The notes beneath the pieces are model-generated. The model saw only the letters and a program-made list of their open reading frames with translations, was not told where the DNA came from and searched no databases. Source: Arthrobacter sp. C9C5 (GTDB taxonomy: Bacteria > Actinomycetota > Actinomycetes > Actinomycetales > Micrococcaceae). Taken from it: 64,000 nt of DNA. The stretch spans positions 1 through 64,000 of the forward strand of contig NZ_JABFMX010000004.1 of assembly GCF_013359735.1 (NCBI RefSeq), written 5' to 3'. Positions 18,670 through 27,480 of this stretch are shown in pieces. The translations under genes were made by a program, and so were the position numbers. Numbering within the stretch: the first letter of the stretch is position 1; each line of letters opens with the position of its first letter.

Positions 18670-19311
18670 CTAGTGAGGTACGTGGGTGGCTTTGACGTGG
18701 GAAAGGCTTCGGTGCAGATGCAGCGTGGTGGCGGCCTCCGCCAGCCGCGGGTTGCCGGCGGCGATCGCCTCGGCGATGGCGGCGTGCTCGGCAGCGGCGG
18801 CGGTGAGGCGCTCGGCGTCGTCGGCCGCGAGCCGGCGCACCCGGACCAGGTGAACGCGCAAGCTGCGCATGGCCTGGACCAGGTAGGAGTTGGAAATGGC
18901 GGCGTCGATGGCCGCATCGAGCCGCCCGACCAGGCTGTAGTAGTCGTGCCGTGCGGGGTCTGCGCCATTGATCATCTCCGGCGCTCGCAGGAGCTCACGC
19001 CGCAGTTGCTCGAATGTCGCGGCGTCGCCGCGCTCGGCGGCCAGCGCCGCGGCCTTGCCTTCGAGGGTTTCGCGCAGTTCGAAGAGTTCGTCGATGTCCT
19101 CGAGGGAGATGTCGGTGACGACGACGCCGCGGCCGCCCGCCGTCGTCGTCAGTCCCTCCGCGGTGAGCCGGCTGAGGGCCTCCCGCAGCGGGGTCCGCGA
19201 GATGCCGAGCCGCTCGGACTGCTCGACTTCGGCGAGGACTGTCCCCGGCAGGAGGCGCCACTCGATGATGTCGTCGCGCAGGGCCGCATAGGCCTTGTCG
19301 CTGGCGCGCAT
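18670..19311 (-). CDS. GntR family (FadR-type) regulator of the methylcitrate genes
   Basis: 213 aa from ATG 19311, preceded by AAGGAGA; an upstream in-frame start at 19353 would begin inside the operator. N-terminal winged helix ([20 protein letters not shown]), C-terminal all-helical FCD ligand domain with likely metal-binding histidines ([30 protein letters not shown]). It leads the prpDBC operon and is divergent from prpE. The likely ligand is a methylcitrate-pathway acid or CoA ester (inference). Confidence 0.9.
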   Translation of the reverse strand: MRASDKAYAALRDDIIEWRLLPGTVLAEVEQSERLGISRTPLREALSRLTAEGLTTTAGGRGVVVTDISLEDIDELFELRETLEGKAAALAAERGDAATFEQLRRELLRAPEMINGADPARHDYYSLVGRLDAAIDAAISNSYLVQAMRSLRVHLVRVRRLAADDAERLTAAAAEHAAIAEAIAAGNPRLAEAATTLHLHRSLSHVKATHVPH

Positions 19312-19340
19312 GGTGGTCTCCTTCCTCGGCTGACCCGACC

Positions 19341-19354
19341 AGTGTATACACACT
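19341..19354. promoter_or_regulatory. operator 1, TGTATACA palindrome
   Basis: AGTGTATACACACT contains the perfect 8-bp palindrome TGTATACA at 19343-19350, the size and symmetry of GntR/FadR operators. It lies about 30 bp before the regulator start, downstream of a possible minus-strand -10 (TATTCT, complement of 19359-19364), so binding would block the regulator-prpDBC transcript. Confidence 0.65.
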
Positions 19355-19415
19355 CGGCAGAATAACCCACACTATTGGGCACTAGGAGGCAAAATAGACG
19401 GGATTCGAGTGTCCA

Positions 19416-19427
19416 CTGTATACACAG
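19416..19427. promoter_or_regulatory. operator 2, TGTATACA palindrome
   Basis: CTGTATACACAG carries the same TGTATACA core (19417-19424) and ends 3 bp before the prpE -35. Its centre is 74 bp, about seven helical turns, from operator 1, so both sites face the same side of the helix. Confidence 0.65.
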
Positions 19428-19430
19428 CCC

Positions 19431-19459
19431 TTGTGGAAGGCCCTCTGCGGGGCTACCAT
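19431..19459 (+). promoter_or_regulatory. prpE promoter
   Basis: TTGTGG (19431-19436), 17-bp spacer, TACCAT (19454-19459). Start of transcription is expected near 19466, leaving a ~29-nt leader with a GGACGGGA ribosome binding site before the ATG at 19495. Operator 2 abuts the -35. Confidence 0.6.
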
Positions 19460-19494
19460 GAGCTGCATCACAACGTCGTGGACGGGATTACTTC

Positions 19495-21414
19495 ATGGTC
19501 ACCAAGAGCTACCGGGACAGTTACCAGCGCAGCGTTGAGCAGCCGGAGGACTTCTGGCTTGAGGCCGCCGGGAAGATCGACTGGAGCACGCTGCCTGGCC
19601 GTGCCCTCGACTCCAGCCGCGCGCCGCTCTACAGCTGGTTTCCCGACGGCGTGCTGAACACCTGCTATAACGCCCTGGACCGCCACGTGGCGGAGGGCCG
19701 TGGCGGCCAGGACGCCCTGATCTACGACTCCGCCATGCTGGGCACGCAGCAGCGCTTCAGCTACGTCGAGCTCACCGACCTCGTCGCCCGCTTCGCGGGC
19801 GTGCTGCGCAGCCAGGGGGTCGGCAAAGGCGACCGCGTGGTGATCTACATGCCGATGATCCCGGAGGCCGCCATCGCCATGCTGGCCACCGCCCGGCTCG
19901 GCGCGATCCACTCGGTGGTCTTCGGCGGCTTCGCCCCCAAGGAACTCGCCGCCCGCATCCGGGACGCCGACCCCGCCGCCGTGGTCACCGCTTCCGGCGG
20001 GATCGAACCCTCCCGGCGGATCGAGTACCTCCCGGCCGTCGCCGAAGCGCTGGAACTGGCCAGCGCGCCGGACACCCCCGTGCTGGTCAAGGCACGGGAA
20101 GGCTTCACCGCCTCCGCCGCAGACCACACCGGCTGGCTGGACTGGGACACGGCCATGGCGTCCGCCGAGCCCGCCGCCCCGGTCGACGTCGCAGCCACGG
20201 ACCCCCTCTACATTCTCTACACCTCGGGCACCACCGGGTCACCCAAGGGCGTGGTGCGGGACAACGGGGGCCACGCCGTCGCCCTGAGCTGGACGCTGGA
20301 GAATATCTACGACGTCGGCCCCGGCGACGTCATGTGGACTGCCTCCGACGTCGGCTGGGTGGTGGGGCACTCGTACATCGTCTACGGGCCGCTGCTGGCC
20401 GGCGCCACGACCGTGATCTATGAAGGCAAGCCGGTGGGCACCCCGGACGCGGGCGCGTTCTGGCGCGTCATCCAGGACCACAAGGTCAACGTGCTGTTCA
20501 CCGCCCCTACCGCGCTGCGGGCCATCCGGAAGGCCGACCCCGAGGCGAAGCTGCTCGAACAGTACGACATCTCCAGCCTGCGCACCCTGTTTGCGGCGGG
20601 CGAGCGGCTCGACACCGACACCTTCCACTGGGCGTCCCGCGTCCTCGGCGTGCCCGTGGTGGACCACTGGTGGCAGACCGAGACCGGCTGGGCCATCTGC
20701 GCCAACCCGCGCGGCCTGGACGGGCTGCCGATCAAGGCCGGTTCGCCAAGCGTTCCGATGCCCGGCTTCAAGCTGCGGATCCTGGACGGCGCGGGCGACG
20801 CGGTGGAGCCCGGTACGGAGGGCAACATCGTCCTGGGGCTGCCCCTGCCGCCGGGCACCCTGGCCACGCTCTGGCGCAACGACGAACGCTACATCTCCTC
20901 CTATCTGCAGGCCTTCGAGGGCTGCTACGCCACCGGCGACTCCGGGTACCAGGACGAGGACGGCTACCTTTTCGTGATGGGCCGCACCGACGACATCATC
21001 AACGTCGCCGGTCACCGGCTCTCCACCGGCGCCATGGAGCAGGTGATCGGCCAGCACCCGGCCGTCGCCGAATGCGCCGTGATCGGACTCGCGGACCCGC
21101 TCAAGGGCCAGCGCCCCAGCGGCTATGTGGTCCTCAAATCGGGGGTGGACGTGCCGGAGGAGATCCTGGTCAAGGACCTGATCGCCCTGGTCCGGCGCGA
21201 CATTGGCGCCGTGGCGGATTTCAAGCACGTCACGGTCGTGGAGGCGCTGCCCAAGACCCGCTCCGGAAAGATCCTGCGCAAGACCATGCGCCAGATCGCC
21301 GACGGCGACGACTACGTGGTGCCCTCCACGATCGAGGACGCCGGCGTGATCGACCAGCTCCTGGAGACGCTGCGGCCCGGTGCCGTGGGCACCGGCCCGT
21401 CAACGGCGTCCTAG
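19495..21414 (+). CDS. prpE: propionyl-CoA synthetase / acetyl-CoA synthetase family
   Basis: 639 aa, full-length ANL-family acyl-CoA ligase. The ATP loop is YTSGTTGSPKGVV near residue 243, the A5 motif is WWQTETGW, and the C-terminal catalytic lysine is in TRSGKILRKTMRQ. It activates a short acid to its CoA ester; propionate is inferred from divergence from the methylcitrate operon and the shared operators, and PrpE-type features such as SVVFGGFAPKELAARI. It could also use acetate. Confidence 0.9.
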   Translation: MVTKSYRDSYQRSVEQPEDFWLEAAGKIDWSTLPGRALDSSRAPLYSWFPDGVLNTCYNALDRHVAEGRGGQDALIYDSAMLGTQQRFSYVELTDLVARFAGVLRSQGVGKGDRVVIYMPMIPEAAIAMLATARLGAIHSVVFGGFAPKELAARIRDADPAAVVTASGGIEPSRRIEYLPAVAEALELASAPDTPVLVKAREGFTASAADHTGWLDWDTAMASAEPAAPVDVAATDPLYILYTSGTTGSPKGVVRDNGGHAVALSWTLENIYDVGPGDVMWTASDVGWVVGHSYIVYGPLLAGATTVIYEGKPVGTPDAGAFWRVIQDHKVNVLFTAPTALRAIRKADPEAKLLEQYDISSLRTLFAAGERLDTDTFHWASRVLGVPVVDHWWQTETGWAICANPRGLDGLPIKAGSPSVPMPGFKLRILDGAGDAVEPGTEGNIVLGLPLPPGTLATLWRNDERYISSYLQAFEGCYATGDSGYQDEDGYLFVMGRTDDIINVAGHRLSTGAMEQVIGQHPAVAECAVIGLADPLKGQRPSGYVVLKSGVDVPEEILVKDLIALVRRDIGAVADFKHVTVVEALPKTRSGKILRKTMRQIADGDDYVVPSTIEDAGVIDQLLETLRPGAVGTGPSTAS

Positions 21415-21462
21415 TCCACGCCGAGGTGGCGCCGCGGGGGAGCGGCAGGGCCAGGTGTACAG

Positions 21463-22182
21463 CTAGGACGCCGTCCGGCTCCACCGGTATTCGTTCTCCG
21501 GCCGCCCGGGGGCGCCATAGCGCGCGGTGCGTGACACCGTGCCGGCGTCGGCGAGGTATTCGAGGTAGCGGCGGGCCGTAACGCGGGACATGCCCAGCGC
21601 TTCCATCACCTCGCTGGCCGACACCGCGCCGGCCTGCAGCTTCATGAAGTCCTGCACGGAATCCAACGTGGAGGCAGACAGGCCCTTGGGCAGCGGCAGT
21701 TCGGACGGTGCCCGCAGGCTCGCGAAGGCCTGGTCCACGTCACTCTGGGACGCCCCCGCGCCGGTACCGCCCGGGCCGGGGGAGGCCAGCTGTTCACGGA
21801 ACTGCCGGTAGCTGCGCAACTTGTCCGCAAACGTGGCGTAGGTGAACGGCTTGATCAGGTACTGCACGACGCCGGTTGCCACGGCGCTGCGGACGATGTT
21901 CAGCTCCCGCACCGCCGTGATCGCAATGATGTCCGCAAAGAGGCCGGCGGCCCGCATCCGGCGGGCGATGTCCAGCCCGTGCAGGTCCGGCAGGTTCATG
22001 TCCAGCAGGACCAATTCCACGGGCTGCCCGGCGGCTGACAGTTCCGTCATCAGGCGCAGGGCGGACTGCCCGTCCGGGGCGGACCCGGCCAGGGTGAAGC
22101 CCTCCAGCCGGCCGATGTAGGCGGCGTGGGCGGCCGCGGCGATCGGCTCATCCTCGACGACGAGTACGCGGATATCGCTCAT
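21463..22182 (-). CDS. CitB/DcuR-type response regulator
   Basis: 239 aa. The receiver domain is residues 1-125 with acidic pocket E10/D11, phospho-acceptor D61 (VLLDMNLPDLHG) and the LIKPF lysine. The C-terminal part has the helix-turn-helix of CitB/DcuR regulators (VSASEVMEALGMSRVTARRY). It overlaps the sensor kinase by 4 bp (ATGA). With the kinase it probably controls the divergent dctA, the arrangement seen in C4-dicarboxylate and citrate regulation. Confidence 0.92.
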   Translation of the reverse strand: MSDIRVLVVEDEPIAAAAHAAYIGRLEGFTLAGSAPDGQSALRLMTELSAAGQPVELVLLDMNLPDLHGLDIARRMRAAGLFADIIAITAVRELNIVRSAVATGVVQYLIKPFTYATFADKLRSYRQFREQLASPGPGGTGAGASQSDVDQAFASLRAPSELPLPKGLSASTLDSVQDFMKLQAGAVSASEVMEALGMSRVTARRYLEYLADAGTVSRTARYGAPGRPENEYRWSRTAS

Positions 22183-23930
22183 TGCTGTTCCTCTGCTGTC
22201 CCGGCTGGTTCTTTCCTGGCGCCTTCCGCGGCGCCTGTCGACGCGCTTGTCGCTTCAGCCGGTGCCGTCGGCAGGGTGACACGGAACAGTGCCCCGGCCG
22301 GGCTGGTGATTGTCATGCTACCGCCCAGGCGCTGCACCGCCTGGCGGACCAGGGCCAGCCCGAGGCCGCGCCCGAAGGGGCCCGGAGCCTTGGTGCTGAA
22401 GCCGTGCCGGAAAACGTCCTCCACGGCGTCCGGATCGATTCCGGGGCCGCTGTCCTCCACCGTGATCTCCAGGGCTCCGGCCTCCGATGAGACAGACAGC
22501 TCCACGAGGCGCGGCGGCGGCGCGTCGGCCGCGGCGTCGATCGCGTTGTCGAGCAGGTTGCCGAGGATGGCCACGAGGTCCTGGACGGCCAGTCCGGTCA
22601 CCGCCGTGGAGCCGCCGGTGGTGAGGATGAGTTCGACGCCGCGTTCGTGCGCCTCGGCGGCCTTGCCCATGACCAGGGCGCCGAGCACCGGCTCCTCGAT
22701 GGAGCTGACCAGGTCGTCGGTCAGCCGCTGGCTCAGCTCCAGGTCTTTGGTGGCGAAATCCAGTGCCTCGTTGCCGCGGCCCAGTTCCATCAGGGACACG
22801 ATGGTGTGCAGCCGGTTGGCGTGTTCGTGGGTCTGGGCGCGGAGGGCGTCGGAGAGCGTCCGCATGGTCTCCAACTCGCTGCCGAGGGACTCGATCTCGG
22901 TGCGGTCCCGGATGGTGGCCACCGTGCCGTAGACGGGGGTGCCGGAGGCCGCCGGCCGCTGCCGGGCCGCAGGGGAGCGGGGCCCGACCGCGGGGCCCTG
23001 GTTCACCACCAGCACACGAGGGCCGGTCAGGTGGATCTCGTCCTGGGCGGTCCGGCCGGATTCGAAGAGTTCCTTGAGGCTGGGGGCCAGCGGCAGTTCC
23101 GCCAGCGACGGCGCGTCCGGTCCGCGGCCGCCGGAGGACCCGCCGTCGACGGCGCGCGGCGGCACCCCCAGCAACGCCGCCGCCTGGTCGTTGTACATCA
23201 CCACCTTGCCCCTCGGGTCAATGAGGATCACCCCCTCGCGGACCGAGTGGAGCACCGACTCGTAATAGGCGAACAGCTGCGCCAGCTGCTCCGGGCCCCA
23301 GCCGCGCGTCACCCGCCGGAGGTAGCGGCCCAGCAGCCACGAGGCCACCGAACCGCCGGCCAGCAGGGCCACTGCGATCGCGAGCAGCGCCGGCAGGCGG
23401 CCGGAAAACGCGACATCCACCGTCCCCACCGTCACGCCCGCCGCCACCAGGGCCCGGACCTTGCCGTCCGCGTCCTTGACCGGGGCGATCGTGCGCACGG
23501 ACGGTCCGAGCGTGCCGGCCATGATCTCGGTGAAGACCTCGCCGCGCAGGGCAGCGTCGATCGAGCCGATGTACGGCTTGCCCAGCTCCTCGTTACGGGG
23601 ATGGGTCCACCGGGTCCGGTCCGGCGCCATGATCGTGATGAAGTCCGCGCGGGCGTCCCGCATCACCTCCAGGGCGTAGGGCTGGAGCCGGGCGGAGGGA
23701 TCGGGGGCGCTCGCCGCCTGCAGCACCAGGGGGTTGTCTGCCACTGCTGTGGCGATCCCGGCCATCCGCCGGCCGGCTTCCTCGTAGGCGTGGTCGCGGG
23801 CGTCGACGAAGGTGGCCGTGCCGACGACGGCGGTCAGGGCCAGCATGAACAGCAAGTGGGCCACAAACAGCCTGCGGGCGATGCTCCAGTGATGGATCAA
23901 CTGCACCTTCCATGACCAATATGAACGCAA
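22179..23930 (-). CDS. CitA/DcuS-type sensor histidine kinase
   Basis: 583 aa if TTG 23930 is used; GTG 23906 gives 575 aa and begins just before the first membrane helix, so it is a good alternative. Membrane helices ~20-42 and ~178-200 flank an extracytoplasmic PAS/Cache sensor; a cytoplasmic PAS follows (GVILIDPRGKVVMYNDQAAA), then the SpoOB-like H box (THEHANRLHTIVSLMELGR) and HATPase_c (NLLDNAIDAAAD, EDSGPGIDPD). Family members bind citrate or C4-dicarboxylates; ligand here is inferred from dctA next door. Confidence 0.9.
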   Translation of the reverse strand: MRSYWSWKVQLIHHWSIARRLFVAHLLFMLALTAVVGTATFVDARDHAYEEAGRRMAGIATAVADNPLVLQAASAPDPSARLQPYALEVMRDARADFITIMAPDRTRWTHPRNEELGKPYIGSIDAALRGEVFTEIMAGTLGPSVRTIAPVKDADGKVRALVAAGVTVGTVDVAFSGRLPALLAIAVALLAGGSVASWLLGRYLRRVTRGWGPEQLAQLFAYYESVLHSVREGVILIDPRGKVVMYNDQAAALLGVPPRAVDGGSSGGRGPDAPSLAELPLAPSLKELFESGRTAQDEIHLTGPRVLVVNQGPAVGPRSPAARQRPAASGTPVYGTVATIRDRTEIESLGSELETMRTLSDALRAQTHEHANRLHTIVSLMELGRGNEALDFATKDLELSQRLTDDLVSSIEEPVLGALVMGKAAEAHERGVELILTTGGSTAVTGLAVQDLVAILGNLLDNAIDAAADAPPPRLVELSVSSEAGALEITVEDSGPGIDPDAVEDVFRHGFSTKAPGPFGRGLGLALVRQAVQRLGGSMTITSPAGALFRVTLPTAPAEATSASTGAAEGARKEPAGTAEEQQ

Positions 23931-23932
23931 CG

Positions 23933-23946
23933 GTGATGCGCGTCAC
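23933..23946. promoter_or_regulatory. near-palindromic site between kinase and dctA
   Basis: GTGATGCGCGTCAC is a 14-bp inverted repeat (6 of 7 pairs match). The half element GTGATGCGCACC recurs at 23983-23994, 50 bp downstream and before the dctA ribosome binding site. A plausible response-regulator site pair. Confidence 0.45.
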
Positions 23947-24034
23947 TTCATCCCCAATGATGGAGGAACACGCAGAACGGACGTGATGCGCACCCCAAGC
24001 CGCATCGAAGTCCAGCCTATCCAAGGAGAACACC

Positions 24035-25402
24035 ATGGCCTCTCAACGAGGAGAGTCGGCGGCAACCGCCGCAGCGCCGGTCAAAAAGCGCAAGGGGCTG
24101 GACAAGTCCCACTACCTTTACATCGCAGTCATCGTCGCCGTCGTCCTCGGCGCCCTGGTCGGCTTGATCTTCCCCGAGGTCGGCAAGTCCCTCAAGCCGC
24201 TCGGCGACGGATTCATCAAGCTCATCAAGATGATGATCGCCCCCGTCATCTTCTGCACCATCGTGCTGGGCATCGGCTCGATCGCCAAGGCCGCCACGGT
24301 CGGGAAGGTCGGCGGCCTGGCCCTCGGCTACTTCATCGTCATGTCGACCTTCGCGCTGGCCATCGGCCTCGTCGTCGGCAACCTGATCCACCCGGGTGAG
24401 GGCCTCAAGCTCGCCCCGTACGATCCCAACAAGAAGGCCGCCACGGACAGCACCGTCGACTTCCTGCTCGGCATCATCCCGGGCGACATCCCCGTGCTGC
24501 CCACGCTGCTCGCCGCTATCCTGGTCGGCTTCGCGCTGCAGAAGATGGGCCCGCAGGGCACCCCGATCCTGAAGGCCATCGGCCACGGCCAGGCCCTCGT
24601 GTTCCGCATCCTGATCATGGTCATGTGGCTCGCCCCGGTCGGCGCATTCGGTGCGATCGCCGCCGTCGTCGGCGCCACCGGCGTGCAAGCAATCATCAGC
24701 ATGGCCACCCTCATGGTCGCCTTCTACATCACCTGCGCGGTGTTCATCGTTGTGATCCTGGGCGGCCTGCTCCAGGTCGTCTCGGGCGTCAACATCTTCC
24801 GCCTGATGCGTTACCTCGGCCGCGAATACCTGCTGATCTTCTCCACGTCCTCCTCCGAGGCGGCCCTGCCCCGCCTGATCGCGAAGATGGAACACCTCGG
24901 CGTCTCCAAGCCCGTCGTCGGCGTCACGGTCCCCACCGGCTACTCCTTCAACCTCGACGGCACGGCCATCTACCTGACCATGGCCTCCCTGTTCGTCGCC
25001 AACGCGATGGGCACCCCGCTGGACCTGGGCGCCCAGATCTCGCTGCTGGTCTTCATGATCATCGCCTCCAAGGGCGCCGCCGGCGTCACCGGTGCCGGCC
25101 TCGCCACCCTGGCAGCGGGCCTGCAGGCCCACCGTCCGGAACTGCTCGGCGGCGTGGGTATGATCGTCGGCATCGACCGCTTCATGTCCGAGGCCCGCGC
25201 GCTGACCAACTTCACCGGCAACGCCGTGGCGACCGTCCTGATCGGCACCTGGGTCAAGGAGATCGACGGCGGACAGGTCGAGCGTGTCCTCTCCGGCGCC
25301 GAGCCCTTCGACGAGCAGACCATGATCGCCGGCCACACCGGGCACGAGGCCGCTGTCCAGCCGGCCGGCCAGGCTGCGCAGCCGGTGCCGGTCAACGCCT
25401 GA
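24035..25402 (+). CDS. dctA: C4-dicarboxylate/cation symporter DctA
   Basis: 455 aa membrane protein of the DAACS (SLC1-like) family with about eight helices plus two hairpins. Diagnostic motifs are SSSEAALPRLIAKMEHLG (serine-rich HP1 loop), PTGYSFNLDGTAIY (NxDGT) and GAAGVTGAGLATLAA. It imports succinate, fumarate and malate with cations. RBS AAGGAG precedes the ATG. The CitAB-like system is transcribed divergently, and a strong terminator follows. Confidence 0.95.
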   Translation: MASQRGESAATAAAPVKKRKGLDKSHYLYIAVIVAVVLGALVGLIFPEVGKSLKPLGDGFIKLIKMMIAPVIFCTIVLGIGSIAKAATVGKVGGLALGYFIVMSTFALAIGLVVGNLIHPGEGLKLAPYDPNKKAATDSTVDFLLGIIPGDIPVLPTLLAAILVGFALQKMGPQGTPILKAIGHGQALVFRILIMVMWLAPVGAFGAIAAVVGATGVQAIISMATLMVAFYITCAVFIVVILGGLLQVVSGVNIFRLMRYLGREYLLIFSTSSSEAALPRLIAKMEHLGVSKPVVGVTVPTGYSFNLDGTAIYLTMASLFVANAMGTPLDLGAQISLLVFMIIASKGAAGVTGAGLATLAAGLQAHRPELLGGVGMIVGIDRFMSEARALTNFTGNAVATVLIGTWVKEIDGGQVERVLSGAEPFDEQTMIAGHTGHEAAVQPAGQAAQPVPVNA

Positions 25403-25422
25403 GCACCAGCACGAACGCACTG

Positions 25423-25460
25423 AAACCGCCCGGACGCGCACCCCGCGTCCGGGCGGTTTC
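25423..25460 (+). terminator. rho-independent terminator after dctA
   Basis: AAACCGCCCGGACGCG (25423-25438) pairs perfectly with CGCGTCCGGGCGGTTT (25444-25459) around a 5-nt loop, ending in TTTC. Confidence 0.92.
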
Positions 25461-25590
25461 GTCTGCCCCGGGACCCCGCGGCCCAGCAACCCTCGACCTC
25501 TACCAGAGGGTCAAGGCGCGCGGAACGACGGTTGTCAAGGTCCGTCGAATACCGTGTCGGGGGCTGTAACCTTGGGAGGAATAACGATCC

Positions 25591-25650
25591 GTGCCGGGCG
25601 GCCGCCAGCAAGACAAGGCAGCCAGCAAGACAAGCCAGTCAGCAAGATAA
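25591..25650 (+). other. possible 19-residue leader peptide before the parA-scpAB operon
   Basis: GTG 25591 lies 10 bases after GGAGGA (25575-25580) and opens a 19-codon frame rich in Gln, Lys, Ala and Ser that stops at TAA 25648-25650 inside the 17-bp repeat array. The strong ribosome binding site has no other obvious user. Translation is unproven. Confidence 0.3.
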
Positions 25651-25672
25651 ACCAATCAGCACGACAAAGCAG
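25605..25672. repeat. four-copy 17-bp tandem repeat upstream of parA
   Basis: Units begin at 25605, 25622, 25639 and 25656; unit 1 is CCAGCAAGACAAGGCAG, and the others differ from it at 1 to 5 positions. A degraded fifth unit follows at 25673. The period is not a multiple of three, so the array is unlikely to be coding. Between 25403 and 25723 the rest is the dctA terminator and sequence in which I see no gene beyond the possible leader peptide. Confidence 0.85.
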
Positions 25673-25723
25673 CCGGCAGGATCAGGCACGAAAATCACCG
25701 TCATCGAAAGTGTGGATAGATAC

Positions 25724-26623
25724 GTGAGCAGCGAACAGGGTTCAGCCACTCTGGAAGGCACCGGACTCGACCTGGAAGACGCCATCATGGGCCCCACCGG
25801 GCGCCCCCAACGCGACTTTCCGGAGCCCGCGCCGCTGTCATCCCACGGCCCTGCCCGGGTCATCGCCATGGTCAACCAGAAGGGCGGCGTGGGCAAAACC
25901 ACGTCCACCATTAACCTGGCCGCTGCCCTGGCCGAATACGGCCGCCGCGTGCTGCTGGTCGACTTTGATCCGCAGGGTGCCCTCTCCGCCGGCCTTGGCA
26001 CCAACCCGCACGAGCTGGACCTCACGGTCTACAACGTGCTGATGGACCGCAAGGTCGACATCCGCGACGCCATCCAAAAGACCGGCGTCGAAAATGTGGA
26101 CCTCCTGCCGGCTAACATCGACCTCTCCGCCGCGGAAGTCCAGCTGGTAAACGAGGTCGCCCGGGAACAGGTCCTGGACCGGGCCCTGAAAAAGGTCGAG
26201 GACGATTACGACGTCGTCCTGATCGACTGCCAGCCCTCGCTCGGGCTGCTCACGGTCAACGCGCTGACCGCGGCGCACGGTGTCATCATCCCGCTGATCT
26301 GTGAATTCTTCGCCCTGCGCGCCGTGGCGCTGCTGGTCGAGACGATCGACAAGGTCCAGGACCGGCTGAACCCCCGCCTGCAGGTCGACGGCGTCCTCGC
26401 CACCATGTACGACGCCCGCACCCTGCACGGCCGCGAGGTCATCGCCCGGCTCGTGGAGGCCTTCGGGGACAAGGTCTTCGAGACCGTCATCAAGCGCTCC
26501 ATCAAGTTCGCCGACGCCACCGTGGCGGCCGAGCCGATCACCAGCTACGCCGGCAACCACGCCGGCGCCGACGCCTACCGCCGCCTGGCCAAAGAGCTGA
26601 TTTCGCGCGGCGGCGCGCCCTAG
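25724..26623 (+). CDS. ParA family ATPase associated with ScpAB
   Basis: 299 aa from GTG 25724 (another in-frame GTG at 25712 adds four residues). Deviant Walker A is MVNQKGGVGKTTSTINLAAA, switch I includes VDFDPQGALSAGLG, and Walker B is DVVLIDCQPSLG. It is a Soj/ParA-type chromosome-partition ATPase, but no ParB is adjacent; instead scpA and scpB follow, exactly as Rv1708-Rv1710 in M. tuberculosis. Likely role: chromosome organisation with the SMC-ScpAB condensin (inference). Confidence 0.9.
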   Translation: MSSEQGSATLEGTGLDLEDAIMGPTGRPQRDFPEPAPLSSHGPARVIAMVNQKGGVGKTTSTINLAAALAEYGRRVLLVDFDPQGALSAGLGTNPHELDLTVYNVLMDRKVDIRDAIQKTGVENVDLLPANIDLSAAEVQLVNEVAREQVLDRALKKVEDDYDVVLIDCQPSLGLLTVNALTAAHGVIIPLICEFFALRAVALLVETIDKVQDRLNPRLQVDGVLATMYDARTLHGREVIARLVEAFGDKVFETVIKRSIKFADATVAAEPITSYAGNHAGADAYRRLAKELISRGGAP

Positions 26624-26631
26624 CCAGGGCT

Positions 26632-27480
26632 GTGGCGGCGACAGGCACGGCGACGGCAGAGCTGTCGCCGTCCGGGAAGAAGCCCGGATTCGAGGTCCGG
26701 CTGGCCAACTTCACCGGCCCCTTCGACCTGCTGCTGGGCCTGATCTCCAAGCACCAGCTGGACATCACCGAGGTGGCGCTGGCCACGGTCACCGACGAGT
26801 TCATCAAGTACATCAAGGGGCTGCAGCGGCTGGGGGAGGACTGGGCCCTGGACGAGGCCAGCGAATTCCTGGTCATCGCCGCCACCTTGCTGGACCTCAA
26901 GGCGGCCAGGCTGCTGCCCGCCGGCGAAGTCGAGGACGACGAGGACATCGCGCTGCTCGAAGCCCGCGACCTACTCTTCGCCCGGCTGCTCCAGTACAAG
27001 GCCTTCAAGCAGGTCGCCGGGCTGATCGGCTCGACGCTGGAGCTGGAGGGCCGCCGCTACCCCCGGCAGGTCGCCCTGGAGGGCCAGTTCGCCGCCCTCC
27101 TGCCCGAACTGGTCTGGAAGCACACCCCGCAGCAGTTCGCGGCCCTGGCCGAGGCGGCCCTGAAGCCCAAGGAAGCAGCCCCCACCGAGGTGGGCCTCGC
27201 CCACCTGCACGGCACGCCGGTGAGCGTGAAGGAGCAGGCCGAAATCATTGGCCACCGCCTGCGTCTTGGCAAGGCGCTTACCTTCCGGGCCCTGATCGCC
27301 GACGCCGAATCCACCCTCGTGGTGGTGGCCCGGTTCCTCGCGCTGCTGGAAATGTTCCGGGACAAGGCGGTGGGCTTCGACCAACTGCTTCCGCTCGGCG
27401 AGCTGTCCGTGCACTGGACCGCCGACGACCCGGACTGGAGCAGCGACAAGCTGAGCGAAGAATACGAGGAGCAGCCGTGA
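26632..27480 (+). CDS. scpA: segregation and condensation protein A
   Basis: 282 aa kleisin. The N-terminal motif FEVRLANFTGPFDLLLGLIS is typical of ScpA, followed by the EASEFLVIAATLLDLKAARL helix and a C-terminal winged helix (TFRALIADAESTLVVVARFL) that binds the SMC head. Start at GTG 26632, 8 bp after parA; its end overlaps scpB by 4 bp. It bridges the SMC dimer with ScpB. Confidence 0.95.
   Translation: MAATGTATAELSPSGKKPGFEVRLANFTGPFDLLLGLISKHQLDITEVALATVTDEFIKYIKGLQRLGEDWALDEASEFLVIAATLLDLKAARLLPAGEVEDDEDIALLEARDLLFARLLQYKAFKQVAGLIGSTLELEGRRYPRQVALEGQFAALLPELVWKHTPQQFAALAEAALKPKEAAPTEVGLAHLHGTPVSVKEQAEIIGHRLRLGKALTFRALIADAESTLVVVARFLALLEMFRDKAVGFDQLLPLGELSVHWTADDPDWSSDKLSEEYEEQP

Noticed and set aside
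25605..25690. CRISPR array
   Set aside because: The 17-bp units are directly adjacent with no spacers, so this is a simple tandem repeat.
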